Assembly: GCA_023439185.1 (NCBI GenBank)
Contig: JAEXOR010000059.1
Location: 1 to 64,000 of the forward strand
Direction of reading: 5' to 3'
Source: Bacillota bacterium
GTDB lineage: Bacteria > Bacillota > Desulfotomaculia > Desulfotomaculales > Desulfallaceae
Length of the DNA stretch: 64,000 nt
Shown: positions 50,958 to 59,515 of the stretch, piece by piece
Numbering within the stretch: position 1 is the first letter of the stretch
Layout: each line of letters opens with the position of its first letter
Position numbers and translations under genes: made by a program
Notes under the pieces: generated by a model
Database searches by the model: none
What the model was told of the DNA's origin: nothing
What the model saw: the letters and a program-made list of their open reading frames with translations, nothing else

Positions 50958-52787
50958 CTACTCCACCGTCACTGACTTTGCCAAATTCCTCGGTTGGTCC
51001 ACGTCGCAGCCCCGGGCTACGGCCATGTGGTAGGCCAGCAACTGCAGGGGCACCACTGCCAGCACCGGGGTCAGCGCCGGGTGGGTCTGCGGAATGTAGA
51101 TCACTTCGTCGGCCACTTTTTCCACTTCGTCCAGGGTATGCGGCGCCAAGGCCAATACAGTGGCTTCCCGGGCCTTTACTTCTTTGATGTTGCTGACGGT
51201 TTTTTCGAACAGGGTCTCCTGGGTAGTCAGGGCCACCACGGGTACGCCCTCCTCAATCAGGGCCAGGGTGCCGTGCTTCAGTTCACCGGCGGCGTAAGCC
51301 TCGGCGTGGATGTAGGAGATTTCCTTCAGCTTCAGAGAGCCTTCCATGGCCACGGCATAGTCCACGCCCCGGCCGATAAAGAAAAAGCTGGGGCATTCCG
51401 CGTGCCGGCGCACGAAGTCCTTGATGGACTTGCCGTTGTCCAGCACCGCGCTTACTTTTTCCGGCAGTTTCCTTAGCTCGCCCACGATGCGGGCGGTTTC
51501 CTCCGCCGACAATGTGCCGCGCTTTTGAGCCAGGTACAGCCCCAGCAGGTACATGCAGATCAATTGGGTGGAATAAGCCTTGGTGGAAGCCACCGCTATT
51601 TCCGGGCCGGCGTGGGTATAGATCACGTCGTCGGCCTCCCGGGCCACCGAGCTGTCCACCACGTTGGTCACCGCCACCACCCGGGCGCCCTTGCGCCGGG
51701 CTTCCCGCAGCGCCGCCAGGGTGTCGGCGGTTTCGCCGCTCTGGCTGATCACTATCACCAGGGTTTGGTCGTCCACCAGGGGGTTCCGGTACCGGAACTC
51801 CGAGGCGATGTCCACCTCCACCGGCAGCCGGGCCAGGTTTTCAATGATGTATTTCCCCACCACGCCGGCGTGGTACGCGGTGCCGCAGGCGGTAATGAAG
51901 ATTTTGTTGATGTCCTTGAGCTGTTGATCGGGGATATTCAGTTCATCCAGCACCACGCCGCTGCCGTCCGGGGCGATGCGCCCGCCCAGGGTTTCCCTCA
52001 GCGCCCGGGGCTGCTCGTGAATTTCCTTGAGCATGAAGTGGGCGTAGCCTTCTTTTTCGGCCTGGGCGGCTTCCCACTTGACGGTAAAGATTTGCTTATC
52101 CACCCGGCTGCCGCCGCGGTCCAGCACTTCCACTTTCTTGCGGGTCAGCACGGCAAATTCGCCGTCTTCCAGGATATAGGTACGCCGGGTGTGGGCCAAA
52201 AGGGCCGGGATGTCCGAAGCCAGGAAGTTTTCCCCCTCGCCCAGACCCACCACCAGCGGGCTGTCCTGGCGGGCGGCCACCAGGCGGTCCGGTTCGTCCA
52301 AGGCCAGCGCCACGGCGGCGAAGGAACCGTCCACTTTTTTGGCTACCTGCAGCATGGTTTCCACCAGGTCGCCGTTGTACAGTTCCTCCACCAGATGCGG
52401 CAGCACTTCGGTGTCCGTTTCCGAGCGAAACTGGTGTCCCTTGGAAATCAGCCATTCCCGCAGGGAGATGTAGTTTTCAATGATCCCGTTGTGCACCACC
52501 GCGAAGCGGCCGGAACAGTCCAGGTGCGGGTGGGCGTTCCTGTCGCTGGGGCGCCCGTGGGTGGCCCAGCGGGTGTGCCCGATGCCCACCGTGGACAGGG
52601 GGATGGAGTCCTCCAGTTTTTCGCGCAGGTTGACCAGCTTGCCCGCTTTCTTATCCAGCCTGATGGCGTTGTTTTCAATAACGGCGACTCCGGCGGAGTC
52701 GTAGCCGCGGTATTCCAGGCGCCGCAGTCCTTCCAGCAGGATGGGCGCGGCCTGGCGCTTGCCCAGGTAACCGACTATTCCACACAT
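50958..52787 (-). CDS. glmS: glutamine-fructose-6-phosphate aminotransferase
   Basis: The 609-residue enzyme makes glucosamine-6-phosphate, the first step to UDP-GlcNAc. The N-terminal glutaminase begins MCGIVGYLGKRQ with Cys2 as nucleophile. Two SIS domains follow (about 285-425 and 455-600; SQSGETADTLAALREAR and the conserved C-terminal PRNLAKSVTVE). Full length, no damage seen. A glmS ribozyme lies in its leader, so the transcript is probably degraded when glucosamine-6-phosphate is plentiful. It is next to glmM. Confidence 0.97.
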   Translation of the reverse strand: MCGIVGYLGKRQAAPILLEGLRRLEYRGYDSAGVAVIENNAIRLDKKAGKLVNLREKLEDSIPLSTVGIGHTRWATHGRPSDRNAHPHLDCSGRFAVVHNGIIENYISLREWLISKGHQFRSETDTEVLPHLVEELYNGDLVETMLQVAKKVDGSFAAVALALDEPDRLVAARQDSPLVVGLGEGENFLASDIPALLAHTRRTYILEDGEFAVLTRKKVEVLDRGGSRVDKQIFTVKWEAAQAEKEGYAHFMLKEIHEQPRALRETLGGRIAPDGSGVVLDELNIPDQQLKDINKIFITACGTAYHAGVVGKYIIENLARLPVEVDIASEFRYRNPLVDDQTLVIVISQSGETADTLAALREARRKGARVVAVTNVVDSSVAREADDVIYTHAGPEIAVASTKAYSTQLICMYLLGLYLAQKRGTLSAEETARIVGELRKLPEKVSAVLDNGKSIKDFVRRHAECPSFFFIGRGVDYAVAMEGSLKLKEISYIHAEAYAAGELKHGTLALIEEGVPVVALTTQETLFEKTVSNIKEVKAREATVLALAPHTLDEVEKVADEVIYIPQTHPALTPVLAVVPLQLLAYHMAVARGCDVDQPRNLAKSVTVE

Positions 52788-52920
52788 CTATTAAAACCTC
52801 CATCGCATGAAATTTAAGTGAGAGTTCGAGCTTCATTATAAAAAAGGCAATAAAAATACCGTCACCAGAGCATACCTCAATTGACGGCTTACAAGGTATT
52901 ATATGCCGATGATCCGGCCA

Positions 52921-53090
52921 CCCGGCACCCTTTGTCCCCGCAGTTACCCGCAGGTTTTGTAGTGCCTTTTACGGTCGTGGCCGACCGGGGAGCACCCGCC
53001 GAAAACTTCGATTAAACTCCCTTCCTCGTCAACCCGGCGCTCATTCAGTCGAAATCTGAATGCGCCCGGGTTCTGGCGCTTGAAAGATTC
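52921..53090 (-). ncRNA. glmS ribozyme / riboswitch
   Basis: Read on the minus strand the leader has the conserved glmS ribozyme blocks in order: AGCGCCAGAAC at 53070-53080 (cleavage expected between A53080 and G53079), TTGACGAGGAAGGGAG, ATCGAAGTTTTCGGCGGGTG, then CTCCCCGGTC, GACCGT, ACAAAACCTGCGGGTAACTG and GACAAAG. These are the core pseudoknot and metabolite-binding elements. The gene downstream is glmS, as in other Firmicutes. Confidence 0.93.
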
Positions 53091-53150
53091 AGTTTTCAGT
53101 TTAGTTCCCGCCGTTCCCCCGGCGGGCGTCGTTCACCTCCCCAACAGTTG

Positions 53151-54482
53151 TTACAGACTCCGCACCAACTCGACCAGTTCCGACACCACCTGCCGCATTT
53201 GGCCCTCATCCCGGCATTCGGCCATTACCCGAACCAGGGATTCGGTGCCCGAGGGGCGCACCAGCACGCGGCCCTGGCCGTCCAGACGTTTTTCAGTTTC
53301 CTTGATGGCCCGGGCCAGTTCCGGGCTGGACATAACCCGGTGCTTATCGGCCACTTTCACGTTTTCCAGCAGCTGGGGCAGCCGCTCCATTTGTGCCGCC
53401 AGTTCCGCCAGGCTGCGCCCGGTGGAACGCACCACCGCCAGAAGCTGCAGGGCGGAAAGAATGCCGTCGCCGGTGGGGCTGTGGTCCAGGTACAGAATAT
53501 GACCGGACTGTTCCCCGCCAAAGGCGGCGCCGGTGCGCAACAGTTCCTCCAGCACGTAGCGGTCGCCCACCGCAGTTTGGGCCACTTCGATGCCCGCTTC
53601 CCGCATGGCGATATGCAGACCCATATTGCTCATCACGGTGACCACCACGGTGTTCCTGGGCAGCCGGCCTTGCGCTTTCAGGTGCCGGGCGCACATGACC
53701 ATAATCTGGTCGCCGTCCACCAACTCACCCCGGTGGTCCACGGCGATCAGCCGGTCGGCGTCTCCGTCGTGGGCCAGGCCCAGGTGGGCTCCGGCACTGA
53801 TCACTGTTTGCCGCAGGTCGTCGGGATGGGTGGAGCCGCAGCCGCTGTTGATGTTCACCCCGTCCGGGGTATTGAACACCGGCACCACGTCGGCGCCCAG
53901 TTCCGCCAACACCCGGGGGGCCACCCGGTAAGCCGCGCCGTTGGCGCAGTCCACCACCACTTTCAGGCCTTTCAAGTCCACGTTTATTGTTTGCTTCAGC
54001 AGGGCAATGTAGCGGTCGTCGGCGTCCGGCAACTTATTAATGCGGCCTACGCCCGCACCCACCGGGGTGGGTACTTCGTGGTTGGGGTCGGCCAGCATTT
54101 CCTCGATCAGCCGCTCCTTGTCGTCGGACAGTTTGAAACCGCTGGGACCGAAGAATTTAATGCCGTTGTCTTCCACCGGGTTATGGGAGGCCGATATGAC
54201 CACGCCCCCGTTGGCGCCCAAACTTCTGGTGAGCAATGCCACCGCCGGGGTGGGTATAATATCCGCGTTCAGCACATCCACACCGGCGGAGCAAATACCG
54301 GCGGACAGGGCGGCCTGCAGCATGTCCCCGGAAACCCGGGTGTCCCGGCCCACCACCATCCGGCCGCCGCCGCTTCCGGCCATCACGTAAGCCCCGGCCC
54401 GGCCCAGCTTGAATGCCAGATCCGGAGTCAGATCGCGATTAGCCACGCCGCGCACGCCGTCAGTGCCGAATAACCGTGCCAT
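53151..54482 (-). CDS. glmM: phosphoglucosamine mutase
   Basis: The 443 residues form a full-length alpha-D-phosphohexomutase. The N-terminal MARLFGTDGVRGVAN is typical. The active serine is Ser99 in VVISASHNPVEDNG, the metal loop is DGDADRLIAVDH, and the sugar loop is GGEQSGHIL. The C-terminal phosphate-binding loop is VLVRPSGTESLVRVM. It converts glucosamine-6-phosphate to glucosamine-1-phosphate, the step after GlmS. GlmM normally lies beside cdaA and cdaR; here it is separated from them. Confidence 0.97.
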   Translation of the reverse strand: MARLFGTDGVRGVANRDLTPDLAFKLGRAGAYVMAGSGGGRMVVGRDTRVSGDMLQAALSAGICSAGVDVLNADIIPTPAVALLTRSLGANGGVVISASHNPVEDNGIKFFGPSGFKLSDDKERLIEEMLADPNHEVPTPVGAGVGRINKLPDADDRYIALLKQTINVDLKGLKVVVDCANGAAYRVAPRVLAELGADVVPVFNTPDGVNINSGCGSTHPDDLRQTVISAGAHLGLAHDGDADRLIAVDHRGELVDGDQIMVMCARHLKAQGRLPRNTVVVTVMSNMGLHIAMREAGIEVAQTAVGDRYVLEELLRTGAAFGGEQSGHILYLDHSPTGDGILSALQLLAVVRSTGRSLAELAAQMERLPQLLENVKVADKHRVMSSPELARAIKETEKRLDGQGRVLVRPSGTESLVRVMAECRDEGQMRQVVSELVELVRSL

Positions 54483-54713
54483 CGATTACACTACCTCCCG
54501 CCAAACAATAAACACCCCTAATTATATGCGCTGAAGGGCAGTGATGTCAATTTAAGAGGCTGTTCGAAAAGCCCGCGCAGCTTATCGCCGGTGTGTACAA
54601 TATATAATATGCCGCTTTCTTGTCCGGCGTCAGCACTGAAATAATGAAAATTCAACACTCTGGCTTGAGATTTGTCCCGCCAAAGGTTAAAATACTTGGT
54701 GGGGGTGTGTATC

Positions 54714-54797
54714 ATGCCGGAGTGGTTAAGACTGACCTTCGCGGGTACCTTTTTGGCCATCGCCGCCTTGATTTACTATTTTAAAGTACCGCACTGA
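54714..54797 (+). CDS. 27-residue single-span membrane peptide
   Basis: ATG 54714 opens a 27-codon frame encoding one hydrophobic helix (LTFAGTFLAIAALIYYFKV) with a GGTGGGGG tract upstream. A minus-strand frame of 80 codons overlaps it (54518-54760) and has no membrane or motif support; the short plus frame looks more natural. Real translation is uncertain. Confidence 0.4.
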   Translation: MPEWLRLTFAGTFLAIAALIYYFKVPH

Positions 54798-54800
54798 CAA

Positions 54801-56354
54801 TCAGCGCAATGTCATCTTCATGATGCTCCTGTACAGCGGGAGCATTTTTCCGTACATGCGGCGGTATACCCTGCGATACAGTTCGTCGTATACTTTCACT
54901 ATGCCGGGACGGGGTTTGAATACCTGGCTCTGTCCGGTCATTTCTTTTACCGCGGCGGGCAGGTCGGGCTGCAGTCCCGTGCCCACCGCCGCCAGAATGG
55001 CCGCGCCCAGCCCGGAGACCTCGTAAACCGACGGACGGACCGCCGGCAGGTTGAACACATCGGCGGTAATCTGCATTACCACATCGCTGCGGGACCCGCC
55101 GCCGCAGACAAAAAGTTCAGTCACCGGAATCCCGGTGCGTTTTTCAATTTTCTCCCGCCCGTCCCGCACCGCGTAAGCCAGACCTTCCAGCAGCGCCCGG
55201 TACACGTGCCCCCTGGTATGAGAGCCATTAAACCCGATGATGGCGCCCCTGGCCTCGGGCCCGGGATAACGGACCCCCGGGGACCAGAATGGCTGCAGGA
55301 CCAGCCCGCCGGAGCCGGGCCGCACCTTTTCCGCCAGCCGGTCCAGCAGTTCCTCCGCCTCCACCCCGGATTGCCGGGCCAGGGTTGTTTCTTGCAGGGC
55401 GAACTCGTCCTTAAACCAGGAGACCATCCAGAAACCACGATAAATTTGCACTTCCAGGCTATAGTGATCAGGGCAGGCGCTGGGATAGGCCGGGAGCAGG
55501 GGCACCGGTTCAATGTAGCGACTGGAATTGACGTTTATGGTGGCGGTGGTGCCATAGCCGATACAGCCCTGGTGCGAACCAAGGCAGCCCGCGCCCAAAA
55601 CTTCGCAGGCCTTGTCCGAAGCGGCGGCGATTACCGGCAGACCCTCGGGCAATCCGGTGACGGCGGAGGCCTCGGCAGTCACCTCGCCCAGTTGTTCGCC
55701 CGGCGGCGCCAGGTCGGGCAGCGTATCCGGATCCACGGGTATGGCCCGCCATTTCCAGTGACCGGGCGGCGGCCAGGTTAGATTTTTGTAGTCAAAGGGA
55801 ATGTAACCCACCTGGCAGCCCGTGGAGTCGATGAACCGGCCGGTGAGGCGGTAGGTGAGGTAACCGGACAGCAGCAGGTAATGGGCCGTCCTTTCCCAGA
55901 TCACGGGCTGGTTTTCCCGGATCCAGTTGGCTTCGGATTCCGCCTGCAGATGGCGCAAGGTACCGGTAAGGCCGGTAATGCCGAAGATTGCCGACCAGAG
56001 CAGGCCCACCGGAGGCAGCTTGCGGGCCCGGCGCTGATCCAGCCACACCATGGCCGGGCGCAACGGATCGCCGTTTTGATCCAGGTTAATGATGGTGGAG
56101 CGCTGGCAGGTGACGGCCACCGCCGCCAGTGATTCCGGTTCCACGTTACCCCTGGCCCACAGCCGGCGGCAGGATTCCGCCAGGCTGCGCCAGTAAAAGC
56201 CCGGGGCCTGCTCGGCCCAGCCCGGGCGCGGCGCACTGTAAGGTTCGGAGTACACTATGCGCACCGAATCTATTATCCGTCCCCGGGGGTCGAAGGCCAG
56301 GGCGCGCACGCTCTGGGTACCAACGTCGACGGCCAGGACAATCTCCTTATACAT
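54801..56354 (-). CDS. FGGY-family carbohydrate kinase
   Basis: The 517-residue protein has both FGGY domains: DVGTQSVRALAFDPRG at the start for the phosphate-1 loop, WLDQRRARK for the sugar site, and the C-terminal GGGSRSDVVMQITADVFN. It phosphorylates a sugar or polyol; glycerol, xylulose, ribulose and similar substrates are all possible from sequence alone. It lies between glmM and the MntA-HepT pair, which is not its usual place. Confidence 0.9.
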   Translation of the reverse strand: MYKEIVLAVDVGTQSVRALAFDPRGRIIDSVRIVYSEPYSAPRPGWAEQAPGFYWRSLAESCRRLWARGNVEPESLAAVAVTCQRSTIINLDQNGDPLRPAMVWLDQRRARKLPPVGLLWSAIFGITGLTGTLRHLQAESEANWIRENQPVIWERTAHYLLLSGYLTYRLTGRFIDSTGCQVGYIPFDYKNLTWPPPGHWKWRAIPVDPDTLPDLAPPGEQLGEVTAEASAVTGLPEGLPVIAAASDKACEVLGAGCLGSHQGCIGYGTTATINVNSSRYIEPVPLLPAYPSACPDHYSLEVQIYRGFWMVSWFKDEFALQETTLARQSGVEAEELLDRLAEKVRPGSGGLVLQPFWSPGVRYPGPEARGAIIGFNGSHTRGHVYRALLEGLAYAVRDGREKIEKRTGIPVTELFVCGGGSRSDVVMQITADVFNLPAVRPSVYEVSGLGAAILAAVGTGLQPDLPAAVKEMTGQSQVFKPRPGIVKVYDELYRRVYRRMYGKMLPLYRSIMKMTLR

Positions 56355-56542
56355 GCACTCAGCTCCAGCTTGTTCCGCACATTCGGGTTGACGTCTGTTA
56401 TATCAAAGAATCGGCTGAAGGCGCGGTTACTTGAGACGTAACGCCGGCCGCCGCAGGTTGGGAATATCGCAATTGACTTTTAATCCGGCCAGTGCTATCT
56501 TACAGATACATCCAAGTACAAAAAAGAATCAAGGTGAGCCCG

Positions 56543-57004
56543 ATGAATTCCGATCAAAATCCTAAACACCGATCTTTGAAACATCTCCCTGAATTGGTGG
56601 GAGAAATAAAAAAAGACCCCGGCATTGTTTCATTATATCTTTTTGGCTCGCACGCCAAAGGTAAAACATGGGCCAAAAGTGATATTGATCTGGCGGTGCT
56701 GCTGGATAACGGCTTTCCTGCTCAAAAGCAGTTTAAAAAACGTTTAAGCCTGCTGGCTTTAGCTTCAGGCATATTGAAGACAGACGACCTTGACCTGATT
56801 ATCATGAACCAGTCGCCCCCCTTTTTAAACTATAATATTTTCAAAGGGGGACAACTGCTGTATGAGAATAATGAAGCCGGAAAAGCCCAGCGGGTGGCAT
56901 TTCAAGCACACACTTACAATGCCTATTTTGACTTTCAGCCGGTGGCCGGGATGCTTCGGAATGCCATGATAGAACGTATTAAGGAGGGCCGGTTTGGTGG
57001 TTAG
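56543..57004 (+). CDS. mntA: MntA-type nucleotidyltransferase antitoxin
   Basis: ATG 56543 (MNSDQNPK) follows AGGTGAG. The 153 residues carry the nucleotidyltransferase motif FGSHAKGKTWAKSDIDLAVL with the two metal-binding Asp. MNT proteins of this size neutralise HEPN toxins by AMPylating them. The HepT gene follows with an 11-bp overlap. The pair runs opposite to all neighbouring genes, which suggests an insertion. Confidence 0.9.
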   Translation: MNSDQNPKHRSLKHLPELVGEIKKDPGIVSLYLFGSHAKGKTWAKSDIDLAVLLDNGFPAQKQFKKRLSLLALASGILKTDDLDLIIMNQSPPFLNYNIFKGGQLLYENNEAGKAQRVAFQAHTYNAYFDFQPVAGMLRNAMIERIKEGRFGG

Positions 57005-57428
57005 CAGGAGTATTGTGGAAAAAAAATTGGCTAAACTTGAGCATACCATCCGAAAGTTAACTGAACTCTCGCTGGTTAGCTGGGAAGAGTACAATAAAAG
57101 CGAAGCTTTTCAGGATCGTACTGAAAGAAATCTACAACTGGCCGCCCAGGTTTGTGTGGATATCGGCAGTCACATTATAGCCGACCGGGGTTACCGTTCT
57201 CCGGAAGGCTATGCCGATGTATTTACCGTGTTATATGAAAAGGGTCTGTTGCCCGGCAAGCTGACGGAAACGATGCGGCAAATCGCCGGTTTCAGGAATA
57301 TCCTTGTGCACGAGTATTTGGAGATAGATAACAGCATCGTTTATGAATGTTTAAGCCATTTGCATGACTTTAAATCTTACGCGGCTTATGTTGTTAAATT
57401 ACTGCAGGCAGACGGGCAATCGGTTTAA
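56994..57428 (+). CDS. hepT: HepT-type HEPN ribonuclease toxin
   Basis: The 144-residue protein has the DUF86/HEPN fold with the RxxxxH catalytic motif RNILVHEYLEID near residue 104 and a Tyr close by that is the usual AMPylation target. TTG 56994 or GTG 56997 starts it, after GGAGG. It is an RNase toxin paired with MntA (type VII toxin-antitoxin). It ends exactly one base before the stop of the convergent cdaR gene. Confidence 0.9.
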   Translation: MVVSRSIVEKKLAKLEHTIRKLTELSLVSWEEYNKSEAFQDRTERNLQLAAQVCVDIGSHIIADRGYRSPEGYADVFTVLYEKGLLPGKLTETMRQIAGFRNILVHEYLEIDNSIVYECLSHLHDFKSYAAYVVKLLQADGQSV

Positions 57429-58391
57429 TCACCTGTCGCCTTCCCCCGGTTCAGTTTCGTTTCCGCCTTCCTCCTCCGGAGGCGGCTGCTCCTCTTCCAC
57501 CCGGGTAACGTTTATGGTGACCGTCACCCGGTCCGGTTCCACCAGGTGGGCTCCGTCGGGCAGCACCAGTATCGCTTCTCTCTCCACGTCGGTGGAGATA
57601 CCTGAAATGTCCAGCGCCATAGTGTTGACCACATTGATACCACGCAGCACGGTATCCCGGGCGGTAACCTGTACTTCTTGCGGACGCACCGCGGTTCCAC
57701 TCACCTCGTAGCCCGGCGCAGGCGCTCCGGTCAGCCTTAAACGCACCGGCAGACTCTGCACCGGCAACGCAGTAACGGGCACTGTCACCTGCACCCGTTC
57801 CGGGCTGGCCGTAACACCTTCCAGGCCGGTATTCAAACGCACCTCACGGGTCACTGCTTCCGCAGCGCCGGACACATCAACGGTAACAGACAATTGGCTG
57901 ATTCCGGTCAATGTCCCGGAGGGGCCTCTGACGGTCGCCATGGCAGGTTCAATTACGGGGGCCCCGGACTGCAAGCCGCCGGCCACCGTACCCTTAACAA
58001 CCGCCACCACCGGAACGTTCTTTTCTTCTATTTGATCCGCGGTAATCGTCAACACGGCGGGAGATATATGCAGCACTTCAACCTCGGGGGGCGCGATCAG
58101 TTGGACCCTGACTTCCTGCTGGCCGGGCTGCACGCCGGACAGGTTGACCCGGGCGGTAAAATCCTCCCGCTGCAAGCCGCCGACAACAAGCCTGGTGCCG
58201 CGCACCCGCACGCTGACCGTACCGGGCAGACCGTCCACAATATAACCTCCGGGAGTATCCTGGGCCACCAGCAACACCGAAAAAGTCTGGTCGGTAACCG
58301 GGTTCTGCTCGTTGGTCACGTAAACCCACAACAGCAGGGCTATAAACACCGAAAGTATGCGAATTGAGTTGTCGCGCCATTGGAAAGTCAA
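57429..58391 (-). CDS. cdaR: YbbR-domain protein, regulator of CdaA
   Basis: The 320 residues have one N-terminal membrane helix (about 9-27, SIRILSVFIALLLWVYVT) and three to four YbbR repeats in the external part (for example ENPVTDQTFSVLLVAQD, GYIVDGLPGTVSVRVRG), then an acidic tail. CdaR modulates the diadenylate cyclase CdaA through the membrane. It follows cdaA by 4 bp. Confidence 0.93.
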   Translation of the reverse strand: MTFQWRDNSIRILSVFIALLLWVYVTNEQNPVTDQTFSVLLVAQDTPGGYIVDGLPGTVSVRVRGTRLVVGGLQREDFTARVNLSGVQPGQQEVRVQLIAPPEVEVLHISPAVLTITADQIEEKNVPVVAVVKGTVAGGLQSGAPVIEPAMATVRGPSGTLTGISQLSVTVDVSGAAEAVTREVRLNTGLEGVTASPERVQVTVPVTALPVQSLPVRLRLTGAPAPGYEVSGTAVRPQEVQVTARDTVLRGINVVNTMALDISGISTDVEREAILVLPDGAHLVEPDRVTVTINVTRVEEEQPPPEEEGGNETEPGEGDR

Positions 58392-58395
58392 AATT

Positions 58396-59223
58396 TCACC
58401 TCCGCGGCCAGAGGGAGGAAAAGGCGTTCCTCCGGGTGGAGTTGGGCTGCAGGAACTTATCCAGCAGTTCCCGTAAGCCGGCTTCGTTCAGGCGCCGGTA
58501 CAGACTCCCCTCCTGGGACAGGGATATGGCGCCGGTTTCTTCAGATACCACCACCGCCAGGGCGTCCGAGTGTTCGGTAATGCCCACCGCCGCGCGGTGC
58601 CGGGTACCAAGCTCCCGGCTCAGAGCCCGGCTTTCGGACAGCGGCAGCACACAGGCCGCGGCCTGGATCCGATCGCCCCGGATAATGACCGCGCCGTCGT
58701 GCAGCGGGGAGCGGGGGATAAAAATATTAATCAGCAACTCAGCGGTTACCTGGGCGTCCGTCCTGACACCCGTATCGATATGTTCCTGCAGTCCGGTGGA
58801 ACGCTCCAGAACAATCAGCGCCCCGGTGCGGGACTTGGCCATATTCTGTACCGCCCGGACCACTTCGCTGATCAGGGCGCTGCGATCTCCCTCGGCCATC
58901 TGGTTCAACGGGCGGGTAAAGAAATCGCCGCCGCCCAGCTTTTCCAGGGCGCGGCGCAGTTCGGGATGAAACACGATGGGCAGGGCCACCACCATCGCCG
59001 TCATAGTCTGCTTCAGCAGCCAGTGCACGGTGTTCAGGTTCAAAAGGCTGCTCACCGCCGTGGCCACCAGCAGCACCACCAATCCCTTGATTAACTGCAC
59101 GGCCCGGGTGCCCCGAATGAGCAGCATCAGGCGGTAAAGCACAAAGGCCACGATCAGGATATCAATGATACTGGTGATATTAAACAGGTCCAGGTTGATT
59201 TTAAGCTGTTTCAAATATTCCAT
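58396..59223 (-). CDS. cdaA: diadenylate cyclase CdaA
   Basis: From ATG 59223 (MEYLKQLKIN) the 275-residue protein has three N-terminal membrane helices (about 10-90) and the DAC domain with the DGA motif (SPLHDGAVIIRGD) and the RHR motif (GTRHRAAVGITE). It makes cyclic di-AMP from two ATP at the membrane. GGGGGGTGCGGCAC precedes the start; the upstream GTG overlaps this site. In most Firmicutes cdaA-cdaR-glmM are contiguous. Confidence 0.96.
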   Translation of the reverse strand: MEYLKQLKINLDLFNITSIIDILIVAFVLYRLMLLIRGTRAVQLIKGLVVLLVATAVSSLLNLNTVHWLLKQTMTAMVVALPIVFHPELRRALEKLGGGDFFTRPLNQMAEGDRSALISEVVRAVQNMAKSRTGALIVLERSTGLQEHIDTGVRTDAQVTAELLINIFIPRSPLHDGAVIIRGDRIQAAACVLPLSESRALSRELGTRHRAAVGITEHSDALAVVVSEETGAISLSQEGSLYRRLNEAGLRELLDKFLQPNSTRRNAFSSLWPRR

Positions 59224-59321
59224 GTGCCGCACCCCCCGGCCGGGGAAATACTTACCCTAACCCTTCATTAACATTCTAACACAAACATTCTAACACAATT
59301 CCGCTGTTATTTAAGATGGCG

Positions 59322-59513
59322 TTAGTTGCCATTTTCATTTTGACCGTGTCCCGCTTTGGCCAATTCTTCCTCCAGCACCTGGATCGCCCCGCTGATGCGG
59401 TGCAAAACGGTCCTGATATTTTCCTCCCGGGCCTCCAGTTCGGCCAGCGTTTTTTGTCCGGCTTCGAATTCGGCTTTGAGTTCGTTCAATCGTTGTTCCA
59501 GTTGCTCCTTCAT
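59322..59513 (-). CDS. small coiled-coil protein of tail-like module
   Basis: ATG 59513 (MKEQLEQRLN) after GGAGGG. The 63 residues are almost entirely charged helix with heptad-like Leu spacing, ending in a polar tail (GHGQNENGN). It is the last gene of the tail-like module, 2 bp after the fibre-like gene. It may be a chaperone or accessory protein. Confidence 0.7.
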   Translation of the reverse strand: MKEQLEQRLNELKAEFEAGQKTLAELEAREENIRTVLHRISGAIQVLEEELAKAGHGQNENGN

Positions 59514-59515
59514 AT

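Noticed and set aside
51525..52817. 430-codon open frame opposite glmS
   Set aside because: Antisense shadow of a conserved, GC-rich gene; its translation is His/Gly/Gln rich with no motif.
53148..54473. 441-codon open frame opposite glmM
   Set aside because: Antisense shadow of glmM, same reasons as for glmS.
54518..54760. 80-codon minus-strand frame
   Set aside because: No motif or membrane segment; it overlaps a more natural short plus-strand frame.
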